Below, one piece after another: positions 8,917 through 18,008 of a stretch of DNA of 64,000 bases (positions are counted from its first letter, which is position 1; each line of letters starts with the position of its first letter). The stretch lies in assembly GCA_030041255.1 (NCBI GenBank), contig JASHOF010000012.1, forward strand, positions 124,001 to 188,000, given 5' to 3'. Below the pieces are notes generated by a model, which saw only the letters and a program-made list of their open reading frames with translations, did no database searches and had not been told where the DNA came from. A program made the translations under genes and the position numbers. The stretch comes from Acetobacteraceae bacterium (GTDB taxonomy: Bacteria > Pseudomonadota > Alphaproteobacteria > Acetobacterales > Acetobacteraceae).

Positions 8917-8962
8917 CACCTCGCCGCCCGAGGGCAGGCATACAGAAAGAGGGGCAGCCGGG

Positions 8963-9451
8963 ATGCCACGCGGGAACGGGATCGAGGTGCGGGCCGTCGA
9001 GCGCGGGCATCATGCGGCCTGGCTGCCGCTGTGGCGCGGTTACCAGGCTTTTTACAAGATCGATATTCCGCCGGAAGTCTCGAACGTGACCTGGGCAAGG
9101 CTGCTCGATCCGGCGGAGCCGCTTGGCGGAGCGCTGGCCTGGCAGGGCTCTTCGGCGGTCGGCCTCGTGCATCACATCCGGCATCGCTCGTCCTGGACGG
9201 AGGGCGATTATTGCTACCTCCAGGACCTGTTCGTTGCGCCGGAGATACGGGGACAGGGGATCGGCCGGCGGCTGATCGACTACGTTTACGAAACCGCCGC
9301 CAGGGACGGATGCGTCAGGGTTTATTGGCTGACGCACGGGACGAACACGGTCGCGATGCGGCTTTACGACCGGATCGCGGAGCGGACCGGGTTCATCCAT
9401 TACCGCCGGAACCTGGCCGCCGACCTGCCGCAGCCCCGGAGCGAAGGATGA
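8963..9451 (+). CDS. GNAT-family N-acetyltransferase
   Basis: 162 residues. The acetyl-CoA pyrophosphate-binding motif A is visible at about 96-112 (LFVAPEIRGQGIGRRLI, i.e. R/QxxGxG/A). Motif B follows near 125-142 (WLTHGTNTVAMRLYDRIAERTGF). It transfers an acetyl group from acetyl-CoA to an amine of unknown identity. A GAGGGG ribosome-binding site precedes the ATG. It sits 46 bp after the orphan gene and 55 bp before trpG, with no functional link evident. Confidence 0.85.
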   Translation: MPRGNGIEVRAVERGHHAAWLPLWRGYQAFYKIDIPPEVSNVTWARLLDPAEPLGGALAWQGSSAVGLVHHIRHRSSWTEGDYCYLQDLFVAPEIRGQGIGRRLIDYVYETAARDGCVRVYWLTHGTNTVAMRLYDRIAERTGFIHYRRNLAADLPQPRSEG

Positions 9452-9506
9452 GCGGGTGTCGCGGACCCGCATTGACCCCGACGCGGAGGCTTCCCAGAAT
9501 GGCGCC

Positions 9507-10103
9507 ATGCTGCTCCTGATCGACAACTACGACAGCTTCACTTTCAACCTGGTGCACTTCCTGGGCGAGGTCGGCGGCACCTCCGAGGTGTGGCGGAACG
9601 ATGCGATCAGTGTGGAAGAGGCGCTGGCCAGCAAGCCGGAGGCGATCGTGCTGTCGCCGGGGCCTTGCACGCCGAACGAGGCGGGAATTTGCGTTCCGCT
9701 GATCCGCGCCGCGACGGGCAAGGTCCCGATTCTCGGCGTGTGCCTGGGGCACCAGGCGGTTGGCCAGGCGTTCGGGGGCACGATCGAGCGGGCGCCGGTG
9801 CCGATGCACGGCAAGACGAGCCGCATCTTTCATGACGGCAGCCCCCTGTTCGCCGGGGTCAAAAACCCGCTCGTCGCCACCCGCTATCACAGCTTGGTCG
9901 TTTCCCGCGCCACGCTGCCGGCCGAGCTTGCGGTATCCGCCTGGACGGAGGACGGAATCGTGATGGGTCTCAGGCACCGGGTGGCGCCCGTGTTCGGGGT
10001 ACAGTTCCACCCGGAGAGCATCGCCAGCGAGGAGGGACACGCGATCCTCGCCAATTTCCTGGCCGTCGTCCGCGGCGCCAACGCTCCCGCCAGGGCGGCC
10101 TGA
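9507..10103 (+). CDS. trpG: Anthranilate synthase component II / glutamine amidotransferase
   Basis: 198 residues from ATG 9507, where the protein starts MLLLIDNYDSFTFNLVHFL as in TrpG/PabA; the frame is open upstream to 9456 but that part has no homology. Class-I glutamine amidotransferase: nucleophile Cys in GVCLGHQAVGQAFGG (about residue 79), with His-Glu of the triad in FHPESI. It feeds ammonia from glutamine to TrpE (not in the window) for anthranilate, and could also serve 4-amino-4-deoxychorismate synthesis. It is followed 11 bp later by trpD, the start of a trpG-trpD-trpC-moaC-moeA run. Confidence 0.93.
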   Translation: MLLLIDNYDSFTFNLVHFLGEVGGTSEVWRNDAISVEEALASKPEAIVLSPGPCTPNEAGICVPLIRAATGKVPILGVCLGHQAVGQAFGGTIERAPVPMHGKTSRIFHDGSPLFAGVKNPLVATRYHSLVVSRATLPAELAVSAWTEDGIVMGLRHRVAPVFGVQFHPESIASEEGHAILANFLAVVRGANAPARAA

Positions 10104-10114
10104 GCGGCCCCACC

Positions 10115-11137
10115 GTGTTGTCAGGGCTGAAGCCTGTTCTCGCCCGCCTGGCGAATCGCGCCACGCTGAGCGAGCCGGAGGCGGAAGAGGCGTTCGGGAT
10201 CATCATGTCGGGAGAGGCGACACCGGCGCAGATCGCGGCCCTCCTGATGGCGATGCGGGTGCGGGGCGAGACGGTAGCGGAGATTGCCGGCGCGGTCAGG
10301 GCGATGCGCCGGCGCATGGTGGCGGTGGAGGCGCCGGCAGAGGCGATGGATGTCTGCGGCACCGGGGGTGATGCGGCCGGAACACTCAATGTCTCGACCG
10401 CGGTCACGTTCGTGGTGGCAGGCGCCGGCGTGCCGGTGGCCAAGCACGGCAACCGGGCGCTTTCCTCTCAGACCGGAGGAGCGGACGTGCTGGAGGCGCT
10501 CGGGGTCAAGATCGAGATCCCGTTTCCCCGTCTGGCGGAGGTGCTAAATGCTGCCGGCTCGGTGTTTCTTCTCGCGCCGCGCCATCACGCGGCGTTGCAT
10601 CATGCGGGGGGGCCGCGCCAGGAGATCGGGACGCGGACGATCTTCAACCTGCTCGGCCCGCTCGCCAACCCGGCGCGCGTCCGGCGCCAGCTTGTCGGCG
10701 TGTTTGCCCCGGAATGGGCGCGGCCGATGGCGGAAACACTCGGCCGGCTTGGCTCGGAGCGGGCATGGGTGGTGCACGGCCAGGGGCTCGACGAGCTGAC
10801 GCTGGCGGGTGAGAACCAGGTGGCGGCGCTGTCGGCGGACGGCATCCGGGAATTCGTGCTGACCCCGGAGGAGGCCGGGTTCGAGCGCGCGCCGGCTGAG
10901 GCCATCCGCGGCGGCAAGGCGGCGCGGAATGCGGCCGCGCTGGTGGCGATGCTGATGGACGAGCCGGGACCGTACCGGGATACCGTGCTGTTCAACGCGG
11001 GCGCGGCGCTGGTGGTGGCAGGGCACGCTTCGAACGTGCGTGCCGGGGTGGCGGAGGCGGCCGAGGTGGTGGCCTCGGGCCGGGCGCTGGCCGCGCTCGA
11101 GGCGCTGAGAAGCGAGAGCGCGAGGGCGGTCGGATGA
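10115..11137 (+). CDS. trpD: Anthranilate phosphoribosyltransferase
   Basis: 340 residues, normal length. GTG start 11 bp after trpG. The PRPP- and Mg-binding motif DVCGTGGDAAGTLNVST is at about 85-101, followed by VAKHGNRALSSQTGGADVLEALG. It converts anthranilate and PRPP to N-(5-phosphoribosyl)anthranilate, second step of the tryptophan branch. Its TGA overlaps the trpC ATG, so translation is coupled. Confidence 0.95.
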   Translation: MLSGLKPVLARLANRATLSEPEAEEAFGIIMSGEATPAQIAALLMAMRVRGETVAEIAGAVRAMRRRMVAVEAPAEAMDVCGTGGDAAGTLNVSTAVTFVVAGAGVPVAKHGNRALSSQTGGADVLEALGVKIEIPFPRLAEVLNAAGSVFLLAPRHHAALHHAGGPRQEIGTRTIFNLLGPLANPARVRRQLVGVFAPEWARPMAETLGRLGSERAWVVHGQGLDELTLAGENQVAALSADGIREFVLTPEEAGFERAPAEAIRGGKAARNAAALVAMLMDEPGPYRDTVLFNAGAALVVAGHASNVRAGVAEAAEVVASGRALAALEALRSESARAVG

Positions 11138-11946
11138 GCCCCGGGGTGGCGCCGGACGCGCTCGCGCGCATCTGCCAGGACACGCGGGCGGCGGTGGCCA
11201 GCGCGAAGGCCGAGACGAGCGTCGAGACGCTGAAGAGCCGGATTGGCGGCACAGAGGAAGGCACGCGGCGGTTCGGCCTGACGCTCAAGGAGCGGGTCGC
11301 GGAGGCAGGCTTCTCGTTGATCGCGGAGATCAAGAAGGCTTCTCCTTCGGCGGGGCTGATCCGGCCCGACTTCGATCCGGCGGCGCTGGCCCGTGCCTAC
11401 GAGGCAGGCGGTGCCACCTGCCTCTCCGTGCTCACTGACGCCCATTACTTCCAGGGCAGCCCGGTGCACCTGAAGGCGGCGCGGGCGGCGGTGCATCTGC
11501 CGGTGCTGCGGAAGGATTTCATTCTCGATCCGTGGCAGATCTATGAGAGCCGGGCCATGGGTGCCGACGCGATCCTCCTGATCATGGCGGCGCTGGAAGA
11601 CGAGGAGGCGCGAGAGCTGGAGGCGCTGGCGCGGGCCCTCGACATGGACGTGCTGGCGGAGGTGCACGAGCCCAGGGAACTCGAGCGGGCACTTGGGCTC
11701 GAGACGACATTGATCGGAATCAATAACCGTAATCTCAAGACGTTGGAAACAGATATCAATATCACATTGGAACTGGCGCCGCAGGTGCCACCCGATCGTT
11801 TCCTGGTCAGCGAGAGCGGGATCGCGAGCCATGACGATGTGCGGCGACTGGTGGCGGCGGGGTCGCATTGCTTCCTGGTGGGCGAAGGACTGATGCGCGA
11901 GAGGGACGTGGCGGCGGCAACGCGGCGGCTGCTCGGCGAGGAATGA
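11134..11946 (+). CDS. trpC: Indole-3-glycerol phosphate synthase
   Basis: 270 residues, a stand-alone (alpha/beta)8 barrel without a fused TrpF. Active-site stretches: [15 protein letters not shown] near residues 63-77 (catalytic Lys), [17 protein letters not shown] near 127-143, [12 protein letters not shown], and [11 protein letters not shown] followed by FLVGEGLMR. It makes indole-3-glycerol phosphate from CdRP. Start overlaps the trpD stop; its own stop overlaps the moaC ATG, an arrangement that links tryptophan and molybdenum cofactor genes in one transcript. Confidence 0.95.
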   Translation: MSPGVAPDALARICQDTRAAVASAKAETSVETLKSRIGGTEEGTRRFGLTLKERVAEAGFSLIAEIKKASPSAGLIRPDFDPAALARAYEAGGATCLSVLTDAHYFQGSPVHLKAARAAVHLPVLRKDFILDPWQIYESRAMGADAILLIMAALEDEEARELEALARALDMDVLAEVHEPRELERALGLETTLIGINNRNLKTLETDINITLELAPQVPPDRFLVSESGIASHDDVRRLVAAGSHCFLVGEGLMRERDVAAATRRLLGEE

Positions 11947-12422
11947 GCAAGGGGCTTACCCATCTCGACCACGCGGGCCGCGCCGCCATGGTCGATGTGG
12001 GCGGCAAGCAGGAGACCGAGCGGACGGCGACGGCTGGGGCGCGGGTCGTCATGCTGGCGGCCACGCTGGCGCGGATACTGGACGGAACGGCACCGAAGGG
12101 GGATGTACTGGCGGCGGCACGGATTGCCGGCATCATGGCGGCCAAGCGGACCGCCGAACTCATTCCACTTTGCCATCCGCTGGCGCTTTCTTCAGTGGCC
12201 ATAACACTTGCTGCGGACGAGGCCGGGCCGGCGGTGGAGATTGCGGCGACGGTGAAGACGAACGGGAAGACGGGGGTGGAGATGGAGGCGCTGACGGCGG
12301 CGGCGGTGGCGGCGCTGACCCTCTACGACATGCTGAAGTCGGTGGATCGGGGCATGCGGATCGAGGCACTCAGGCTGACCCACAAGGCGGGGGGCAAGTC
12401 CGGCGAGTATCGCGCGGCGTGA
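11943..12422 (+). CDS. moaC: Cyclic pyranopterin monophosphate synthase
   Basis: 159 residues starting [20 protein letters not shown], as in MoaC, from an ATG overlapping the trpC stop. The conserved PLCHPLAL block ([13 protein letters not shown]) and the C-terminal [10 protein letters not shown] catalytic stretch are both present. Works with MoaA to turn GTP into cyclic pyranopterin monophosphate, the first step of molybdenum cofactor synthesis. The cofactor is needed by the aldehyde dehydrogenase at 56-59 kb in this window. Confidence 0.95.
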   Translation: MSKGLTHLDHAGRAAMVDVGGKQETERTATAGARVVMLAATLARILDGTAPKGDVLAAARIAGIMAAKRTAELIPLCHPLALSSVAITLAADEAGPAVEIAATVKTNGKTGVEMEALTAAAVAALTLYDMLKSVDRGMRIEALRLTHKAGGKSGEYRAA

Positions 12423-12435
12423 GGCCAGGCAGCCG

Positions 12436-13641
12436 ATGCTGAGCGTCGAGGAAGCACGCGCGCGGATCCTGGCGCCACTCAGGCCGACGCCCGCGGAAGT
12501 CGTTTCGCTGGCCATGGCCTTCGGTCGTGTGAGCGCCGAGCCGATCGTGGCGCGGCGCACGCAACCGCCATGCGATGTTTCGGCCATGGACGGGTTTGCG
12601 CTGCGCACCGTGGACGGGAGGATGGGGGCGCGGCTCACGGTGATCGGCAGTGCGCCGGCCGGGCACCCGTTTGCCGGGCGCGTCGGGCCGGGCGAGACGG
12701 TGCGCGTCTTCACCGGCAGCGTGATGCCGCAAGGGACGGATGCGATCCTGCTGCAGGAGGATGCGAAGGACGAAGGATCATGCATCGTGATCGGCGAGGC
12801 GGTGCGAGACGGACAGCATATCCGGCGGGCCGGGCAGGATTTCTCGGAAGGCGTTGTGCTCGCCCCGGCTGGAAAGCGGTTGACGGCGCGCGATATCGGG
12901 CTTGTGGCGGCGGCGAATCATCCCTGGATCGCGGTGCGCCGGGCGCCGCGGGTGGCGATTCTTGCCACCGGCGACGAGATCGCGCTGCCAGGGGAGGTGC
13001 TGCCGCCGGGTGGGATCGTGAGTTCGAATGCGCATGCGCTGGGCGCGCTGGTCCGGGCCGGCGGTGGGGAGGCGATCCTGCTGCCGATCGTGCGGGATGA
13101 CGCGGCGGCGATCGCGGAGGCGGCCGCGGCGGCGCGGGGGATGGATCTCCTGGTGACGACCGGGGGAGCGAGCGTCGGGCAGTTCGACCTGGTGCAGGCG
13201 GGGCTCGGGCGGCTCGGCTTCGTGCTCGATTTCTGGAAGATCGCGATGCGGCCGGGCAAGCCGCTGATCGCCGGGCGCGTGGGCGAGGTGCCGATTCTCG
13301 GGCTGCCGGGGAATCCGGTGTCTGCGATGGTGTGTGCGATTCTGTTTCTGCTGCCCATGCTGGCGCGGCTCATGGGGCAGCAGGGCGAGACGCTGGCGAG
13401 CGAAGAGGCAAGGCTCGGCGCGGCGGTGGCGGCCAATGACGGACGGGCCGACCATCTCAGGGCCAGGCTTTCACGAGATGGCGCCGGGCGCCTGGTTGCG
13501 ACCGCGTTCCCGCGCCAGGATTCCTCGCTGATGCGGCTCCTGGCCGAGGCCGACGCCCTGATCGTGCGGCCGCCGCACGCCCCTGCCCTGCCCGCCGACG
13601 CGGCGGTTCCGGTGATCCGCCTGGATCGGCTTGGCATCTGA
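12436..13641 (+). CDS. moeA: Molybdopterin molybdenumtransferase
   Basis: 401 residues, family length. MoeA landmarks: SAMDGFALR at about 50-58, VFTGSVMPQGTDAI near 92-105, the MoCF_biosynth domain with LATGDEI, TTGGASVGQFD near 236-246, and the C-terminal domain with LGLPGNPVSAMV. Inserts molybdate into adenylylated molybdopterin. Thirteen bp after moaC, same operon. Confidence 0.95.
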   Translation: MLSVEEARARILAPLRPTPAEVVSLAMAFGRVSAEPIVARRTQPPCDVSAMDGFALRTVDGRMGARLTVIGSAPAGHPFAGRVGPGETVRVFTGSVMPQGTDAILLQEDAKDEGSCIVIGEAVRDGQHIRRAGQDFSEGVVLAPAGKRLTARDIGLVAAANHPWIAVRRAPRVAILATGDEIALPGEVLPPGGIVSSNAHALGALVRAGGGEAILLPIVRDDAAAIAEAAAAARGMDLLVTTGGASVGQFDLVQAGLGRLGFVLDFWKIAMRPGKPLIAGRVGEVPILGLPGNPVSAMVCAILFLLPMLARLMGQQGETLASEEARLGAAVAANDGRADHLRARLSRDGAGRLVATAFPRQDSSLMRLLAEADALIVRPPHAPALPADAAVPVIRLDRLGI

Positions 13642-13659
13642 AGTGACGGCGAGAATCGC

Positions 13660-13712
13660 TTGACGCGGCTTCCGCGCGCGCTTTAGAAGCCAACAGGGTT
13701 GCCGGTTTGTTC
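13660..13712 (+). promoter_or_regulatory. lexA promoter with candidate LexA box
   Basis: TTGACG (13660-13665), 16 bp, TTTAGA (13682-13687) make a plausible sigma-70 promoter. GTTG-N7-GTTC (13698-13712) lies at the expected transcription start and differs by one base from GTTC-N7-GTTC, the direct-repeat LexA box known for Alphaproteobacteria. The layout fits autorepression of lexA. Motifs are seen; function is inferred. Confidence 0.55.
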
Positions 13713-13764
13713 CGATCGCGCCGGGCCGGCCACCGAGGGCGGCCGCGAAAGGGTTGGATCCTAC

Positions 13765-14490
13765 ATGCTCACGCGCAAGCAGCACGAGCTTCTGGTCTTC
13801 ATCGACCGGCATCTCAAGACGTCGGGTTTTTCGCCGAGCTTCGAGGAAATGAAGGAGGCCCTGCAGCTCAAATCGAAGTCGGGGGTGCATCGGCTGATCT
13901 CGGCGTTGGAGGAGCGGGGGTTTCTGCGGCGGCGGCGGCACCGCGCAAGGGCGCTCGAGGTGCTGCGCCTGCCGGCGGAGACGGCGCAGCGCTCCTCCCT
14001 CGCGCTCAGGGCCGAGGGACGCGGCGAGGCGGGAGGGTTTCAGCCGAACGTGATCCGCGGCGATTTCACCGGCCGCCTGCCGGGGGTGCGAGCCGCCGGC
14101 GAGGCGGGCGCGGTGCAAATTCCACTCTATGGGCGGATTGCGGCGGGCCTGCCGATCGAGGCGCTACGCGATTCCGGCACCCAGGTAGAGGTGCCGCTGG
14201 CCATGCTGAGCAGTGGCGAGCATTACGCGCTCGAGGTCGCCGGGGATTCGATGGTCGAGGCCGGCATCCTGGACGGCGATACAGCGGTGATCCGCAAGGC
14301 TGAAACGGCGGAGAACGGGCAGATCGTGGTGGCACTCGTGGACGAGGCGGAGGTGACGCTCAAGCGGCTGCGCCGGCGCGGCCAGTCGATCGCGCTGGAG
14401 CCCGCGAATCCGCGCTACGAGGTCAGGCTTTTGCCGGCCGAGCGAGTGAAGGTGCAGGGCCGGTTGGTGGCGCTTCTTCGCCGTTACTGA
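13765..14490 (+). CDS. lexA: SOS repressor LexA
   Basis: 241 residues from ATG 13765 ([17 protein letters not shown]); an in-frame TTG at 13699 lies inside the candidate LexA box and is unlikely. N-terminal winged helix (1-65), a long linker typical of alphaproteobacterial LexA, then the S24 autoprotease domain. The Ala-Gly cleavage bond is at 127-128 (RIAAG). The catalytic Ser is 162 (GDSMVEAG) and the catalytic Lys 200 (VTLKRL). RecA-stimulated self-cleavage lifts repression of DNA-repair genes. Its stop overlaps by seven bases the convergent lipoprotein gene. Confidence 0.95.
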   Translation: MLTRKQHELLVFIDRHLKTSGFSPSFEEMKEALQLKSKSGVHRLISALEERGFLRRRRHRARALEVLRLPAETAQRSSLALRAEGRGEAGGFQPNVIRGDFTGRLPGVRAAGEAGAVQIPLYGRIAAGLPIEALRDSGTQVEVPLAMLSSGEHYALEVAGDSMVEAGILDGDTAVIRKAETAENGQIVVALVDEAEVTLKRLRRRGQSIALEPANPRYEVRLLPAERVKVQGRLVALLRRY

Positions 14491-14987
14491 GGCGGCGTGG
14501 CCGGCGAACTTGTTCCGGCAGCAGGCGGGGCGATCGGGGTCTCGGTAACCGCAGTCGAGCCGGCCTGACTGGACCCGACCTGGTTCGGTGCGAGGGGATC
14601 CGTTCCAACCTGGTTCTGGCCGACCGGGTTCGACCCGGCCGGATTCGGGCTGAGAGGAATGGGTTGCTGGCCAGCCGGGGCGGGCTGATTGGCGGCCGGC
14701 ATCGGACCGGGTGGCTCGGAGGTGGCCCCGGCCCCGGAGTTGTTCCAGGGCGGGCTGCCGAGATTGAGTTTCTCGGGACTCGTGTTGACGGCGGTGAGCG
14801 CGCCGGCGCCGGCGCCGAGCGCAGCCCCGATCACCACCCCGACCGGGCCACCGACGATCCCGATGGCGCCGCCGGTGGCAGCACCGGTGGCCATGCCCCC
14901 TTCGGTGCGGCCGGGTTGCGACGTCCCGCAACCGCCGAGCAGGCCGACGAGGCCGATCATGGGGCCGATCATCAGAATGGAGCGCAT
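14484..14987 (-). CDS. Small Pro/Asn-rich lipoprotein with glycine-zipper segment
   Basis: 167 residues. The signal sequence ends in a lipobox LLGGC with the modified Cys at position 20. A Gly/Ala-rich glycine-zipper-like segment follows (about 30-65: [22 protein letters not shown]). The rest is a low-complexity tail rich in Pro, Asn, Gln and Ser, with imperfect repeats of NPVGQNQVG type. Likely an outer-membrane lipoprotein. The frame continues upstream to 15332, but the lipobox fixes the start at 14987. Function unknown. Confidence 0.7.
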   Translation of the reverse strand: MRSILMIGPMIGLVGLLGGCGTSQPGRTEGGMATGAATGGAIGIVGGPVGVVIGAALGAGAGALTAVNTSPEKLNLGSPPWNNSGAGATSEPPGPMPAANQPAPAGQQPIPLSPNPAGSNPVGQNQVGTDPLAPNQVGSSQAGSTAVTETPIAPPAAGTSSPATPPQ

Positions 14988-15165
14988 TCCTGTTCTCCCC
15001 GAGTCGCGGACGGATTCTATACCGGATCCACTGGGGCCGGTGCGACGTATTGCAAGTGGCGGGCACGGCTTGAACGGTTCATTCTGGCGGGCGACAATCC
15101 ACACCCCACCCGCTGCTTTCGACCGGGCGATCCTGTCCCGGCCCGGAGAGCCATGAGGATCTGCA

Positions 15166-16461
15166 ATGCAAAACCCACCTCGCCATCCCGAAACGCTTGC
15201 CTTGCACGCCGGCTGGCGTGCGGATCCGGAAACCGGCTCGGTCGCCGTGCCGATCCACCAGACGACCTCGTACCAGTTCAAAAGCCCCGAGCATGCGGCG
15301 AACCTGTTCGCGCTGAAGGAGCTTGGGAACATCTATACGCGGATCATGAACCCGACGACGGCGGTGCTCGAGGAGCGGCTGGCGGCGATCGAAGGTGGGG
15401 TTGCCGCGCTCGCCACCGCCTCGGGCCAGGCGGCCACGGCGTTCTCGGTGCAGAACCTCGCCCGCGCCGGGGACAACATCGTTTCCTCGACGGATTTGTA
15501 CGGCGGCACCTGGAACATGTTCGCCAACACGCTGAAGGACCAGGGAATCGAGGTCCGCTTCGTCGATCCGGCGGATCCCGAGAATTTCCGCCGCGCGACC
15601 GACGCAAAAACCCGCGCCTATTACGCGGAGACGCTGCCGAATCCGAAGCTTTCGGTGTTTCCGATCGGCGAGGTGGCGGCGATCGGCCGGCCGCTCGGCA
15701 TTCCGCTGATCATGGACAATACGGCGGCGCCGATCATCTGCCGGCCGCTCGACCATGGCGCGGCCGTGGTGATGTATTCGACAACGAAATATATCGGCGG
15801 GCACGGCAATTCGATCGGCGGCGCGGTGGTGGACGGGGGGAATTTCGACTGGGCTTCGCACAAGGAGCGCCAGCCGCTGCTGAACACGCCGGATCCGAGC
15901 TATCATGGCGCGGTGTGGACCGAGGCGGTGAAACCGCTTGGGCCGATCGCCTACATCATCCGCATGCGGGTGGTGCTGCTGCGCGATCTCGGCGCGGCGC
16001 TTTCGCCCTTCAACGCGTTCCTGATCATCCAGGGCCTGGAAACGCTGCCGCTGCGCATCGAGCGGCATTGCGCGAATACCGAGAAGGTGGCGACGTTCCT
16101 GGCCGGGCGCAAAGGGGTGACCCGCGTCATCCATCCCCGCTACAACGGTGCGGCGGCAAAAGCGCTGGCGGAGCGTTACCTCAGCGGCGGCTTTGGCGGG
16201 CTGCTCGGCTTCGAGCTGGCGGGCGGGATGGAGGCGGGCAAGCGCTTCATCTCGGCGCTGAAGATGTTTTATCACGTCGCCAATATCGGCGACGCGAGGA
16301 GCCTCGCCATCCACCCGGCATCGACGACGCACTCGCAGCTTTCGCCGGCCGAGCAGGCCGCGACCGGCGTGTCGGATGGATATGTGCGGCTTTCGATCGG
16401 CATCGAGCATATCGACGACATCCTGGCCGACATCGAGCAGGCGCTCGAGCAGGCGAGCTGA
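15166..16461 (+). CDS. metY: O-acetylhomoserine aminocarboxypropyltransferase (sulfhydrylase)
   Basis: 431 residues, the length of MetY rather than shorter MetB/MetC. Cys/Met-metabolism PLP fold: FALKELGNIYTRIMNPTTAVLEERLA at the N-terminus, and the PLP Lys in MYSTTKYIGGHG (about residue 209). The C-terminal half ends with LAIHPASTTHSQL, diagnostic for this family. Forms homocysteine from O-acetylhomoserine and sulfide. First gene of a long same-strand run. The upstream 178 bp was checked for a SAM riboswitch without a convincing core. Confidence 0.9.
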   Translation: MQNPPRHPETLALHAGWRADPETGSVAVPIHQTTSYQFKSPEHAANLFALKELGNIYTRIMNPTTAVLEERLAAIEGGVAALATASGQAATAFSVQNLARAGDNIVSSTDLYGGTWNMFANTLKDQGIEVRFVDPADPENFRRATDAKTRAYYAETLPNPKLSVFPIGEVAAIGRPLGIPLIMDNTAAPIICRPLDHGAAVVMYSTTKYIGGHGNSIGGAVVDGGNFDWASHKERQPLLNTPDPSYHGAVWTEAVKPLGPIAYIIRMRVVLLRDLGAALSPFNAFLIIQGLETLPLRIERHCANTEKVATFLAGRKGVTRVIHPRYNGAAAKALAERYLSGGFGGLLGFELAGGMEAGKRFISALKMFYHVANIGDARSLAIHPASTTHSQLSPAEQAATGVSDGYVRLSIGIEHIDDILADIEQALEQAS

Positions 16462-16495
16462 GCGGGGCGCGGGCATCGCTGGAGAAAAGCGTTCG

Positions 16496-17170
16496 ATGAT
16501 TCGCTGGTTTTTCCTCGCTCTCCTGCTTCTGCCCACAGCGGCGTCGGCACGGCCGGTCGTTCTGGAGCTCTACACCTCCGAAGCATGCTCCGACTGCCCG
16601 CCCGCCGATCGATTGCTCGGACGACTGAAGACCGCGGAGAAGGATCTGCTGGCGCTCGACCTGCACGTCACATACTTCAATGATACCGGCTGGACGGATC
16701 CCTACTCGCTGAACGCGGCGACCGAACGGCAGGAATGGTATGCGCGGATCGGACGATCCGGGGAGGTGTACACTCCCGAGGCGGTGGTGGACGGGAAAAC
16801 AGAGCTCGTCGGGTCGGATCGGCCGGATATTGTCCGCGCGATTGCTGAAGCGCGCCGCGTCGCGGCACGGGATGCGGTACCGCTCACGATGACGGTGGCA
16901 GGAGACAGGGTTCGGGTAGCGGTAGGCCGCGGCAGCGGCGTGGCGCGCATCTGGCTGTTCGGGTTCGACGACCTGCACACGACCCATATCGGCGGCGGCG
17001 AGAATATCGGCGCCACCCTCACCGAAGTGAACGTGGTCCGTTCGATGACGTCGCTCGGCACCTGGAACGGCGGCGGGGCAAGCTTCGGCGCGGTGCGGCC
17101 GCTGGGCGAACATCTGGCGGTGGTGCTGCAGAAGGATGATGGAAGCATTCTCGGCGCCGCAGCGGATTGA
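16496..17170 (+). CDS. Secreted DUF1223 thioredoxin-like protein
   Basis: 224 residues from ATG 16496 with GGAGAAAAG upstream. Signal peptide MIRWFFLALLLLPTAASA, then a DUF1223 domain with a CxxC in a thioredoxin-like position (ELYTSEACSDCPPADRLL, Cys at about 32 and 35). Family members are periplasmic and of unknown function; the CxxC suggests a disulfide or redox role. It starts 34 bp after metY, and its 3' end overlaps the next gene by 35 bp. Confidence 0.8.
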   Translation: MIRWFFLALLLLPTAASARPVVLELYTSEACSDCPPADRLLGRLKTAEKDLLALDLHVTYFNDTGWTDPYSLNAATERQEWYARIGRSGEVYTPEAVVDGKTELVGSDRPDIVRAIAEARRVAARDAVPLTMTVAGDRVRVAVGRGSGVARIWLFGFDDLHTTHIGGGENIGATLTEVNVVRSMTSLGTWNGGGASFGAVRPLGEHLAVVLQKDDGSILGAAAD

Positions 17171-18005
17171 GGGACGCGAGGCGTTCTCTGCGCCCCTGCT
17201 CGCCGCCAAGGAGTACGGCGCGCCATCGGTGTTCCAGGTGCGGAATCTTCTGCGCGAGGCGCGGCGGCAGAAGCGGCTTGCCGAAGCGCCGGTCCCGCCC
17301 ATCTGCCTGCTCGACCCGGACGGCGACGTGGTGCGCCGCTTGAGCGACAGCGGTCGCGGCGAGCGGAGCCCGAACTGGGCCTGCTATCACACGGATCTGG
17401 TCGCGTTCAGGCATGCCGGGAAGAGCATGGGTGCCATCGGGCGCGCCGTGGGCGCCGCGTTCGCGGTGCTGGTGGCGGAACAACTCTTCGCTTCGGGCTG
17501 CGAACTTTTGGTGAGCGTGACCTCTGCCGGCCGCCTGGCACCGGCTGAGCCGGATGCAAACTTCATGCTGATCGAGCGGGCGCTGCGCGACGAGGGCACC
17601 AGCTATCACTATATGGCGCCGGCGCCGTTCTCCCGGATCGAGCCGGCGTTGGGCGAGGCGGTAGGAGGGGCGCTCGATCGGTGCGGGCGTAAGGTTCTCC
17701 GTGGCGGCACCTGGACCACCGATGCACCGTTCCGCGAGACGGAGGGCGCGATTGCGCGGGCGCAGGGGCTCGGGCTGATCGGCGTCGAGATGGAGGCGGC
17801 AGCGCTCTATGCGTTCGCCACTGCGCGCGCCCGCCCGGTGATCTGTTTCGCGCATCTGACCAATGAAATGGCGCAGGTGGCGGGCGATTTCGAGAAAGGC
17901 GAGGACGAGGGACTAGAGGGCGTGCTGGCGATTCTGGCCGCCTGCGGGGCGGCGTGGGAAGGGCTTGGGGACGGGCTCGATCACCGGAAAGAAGAGGAGC
18001 GTTGA
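17136..18005 (+). CDS. Nucleoside phosphorylase family protein
   Basis: 289 residues, PNP/UDP phosphorylase fold. Visible marks are a phosphate-binding Ser/Gly region (LLVSVTSAGRL near 127-137) and the nucleoside-binding IGVEMEAAALYAFA near 213-226 (Met-Glu contacts ribose). An acidic residue near 246 (LTNEMAQV) would sit by the base. It probably cleaves a nucleoside to base and ribose-1-phosphate. Substrate unknown. Two ATGs open the frame; it overlaps the DUF1223 gene by 35 bp. It is longer than the hopanoid phosphorylase HpnG and lacks its N-terminal pattern, so that name is not used. Confidence 0.8.
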   Translation: MMEAFSAPQRIEGREAFSAPLLAAKEYGAPSVFQVRNLLREARRQKRLAEAPVPPICLLDPDGDVVRRLSDSGRGERSPNWACYHTDLVAFRHAGKSMGAIGRAVGAAFAVLVAEQLFASGCELLVSVTSAGRLAPAEPDANFMLIERALRDEGTSYHYMAPAPFSRIEPALGEAVGGALDRCGRKVLRGGTWTTDAPFRETEGAIARAQGLGLIGVEMEAAALYAFATARARPVICFAHLTNEMAQVAGDFEKGEDEGLEGVLAILAACGAAWEGLGDGLDHRKEEER

Positions 18006-18008
18006 GCG

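Noticed and set aside
14988-15165. Possible SAM-II-type riboswitch before metY
   Set aside because: A TTGCAAG stretch and short GTGC/GCAC pairing are present, but the conserved CTAAA-type 3' core and a consistent pseudoknot could not be found.
17136-18005. Naming the nucleoside phosphorylase hpnG
   Set aside because: It is longer than HpnG, lacks its N-terminal pattern and lies far from the hopanoid genes; only the fold is supported.
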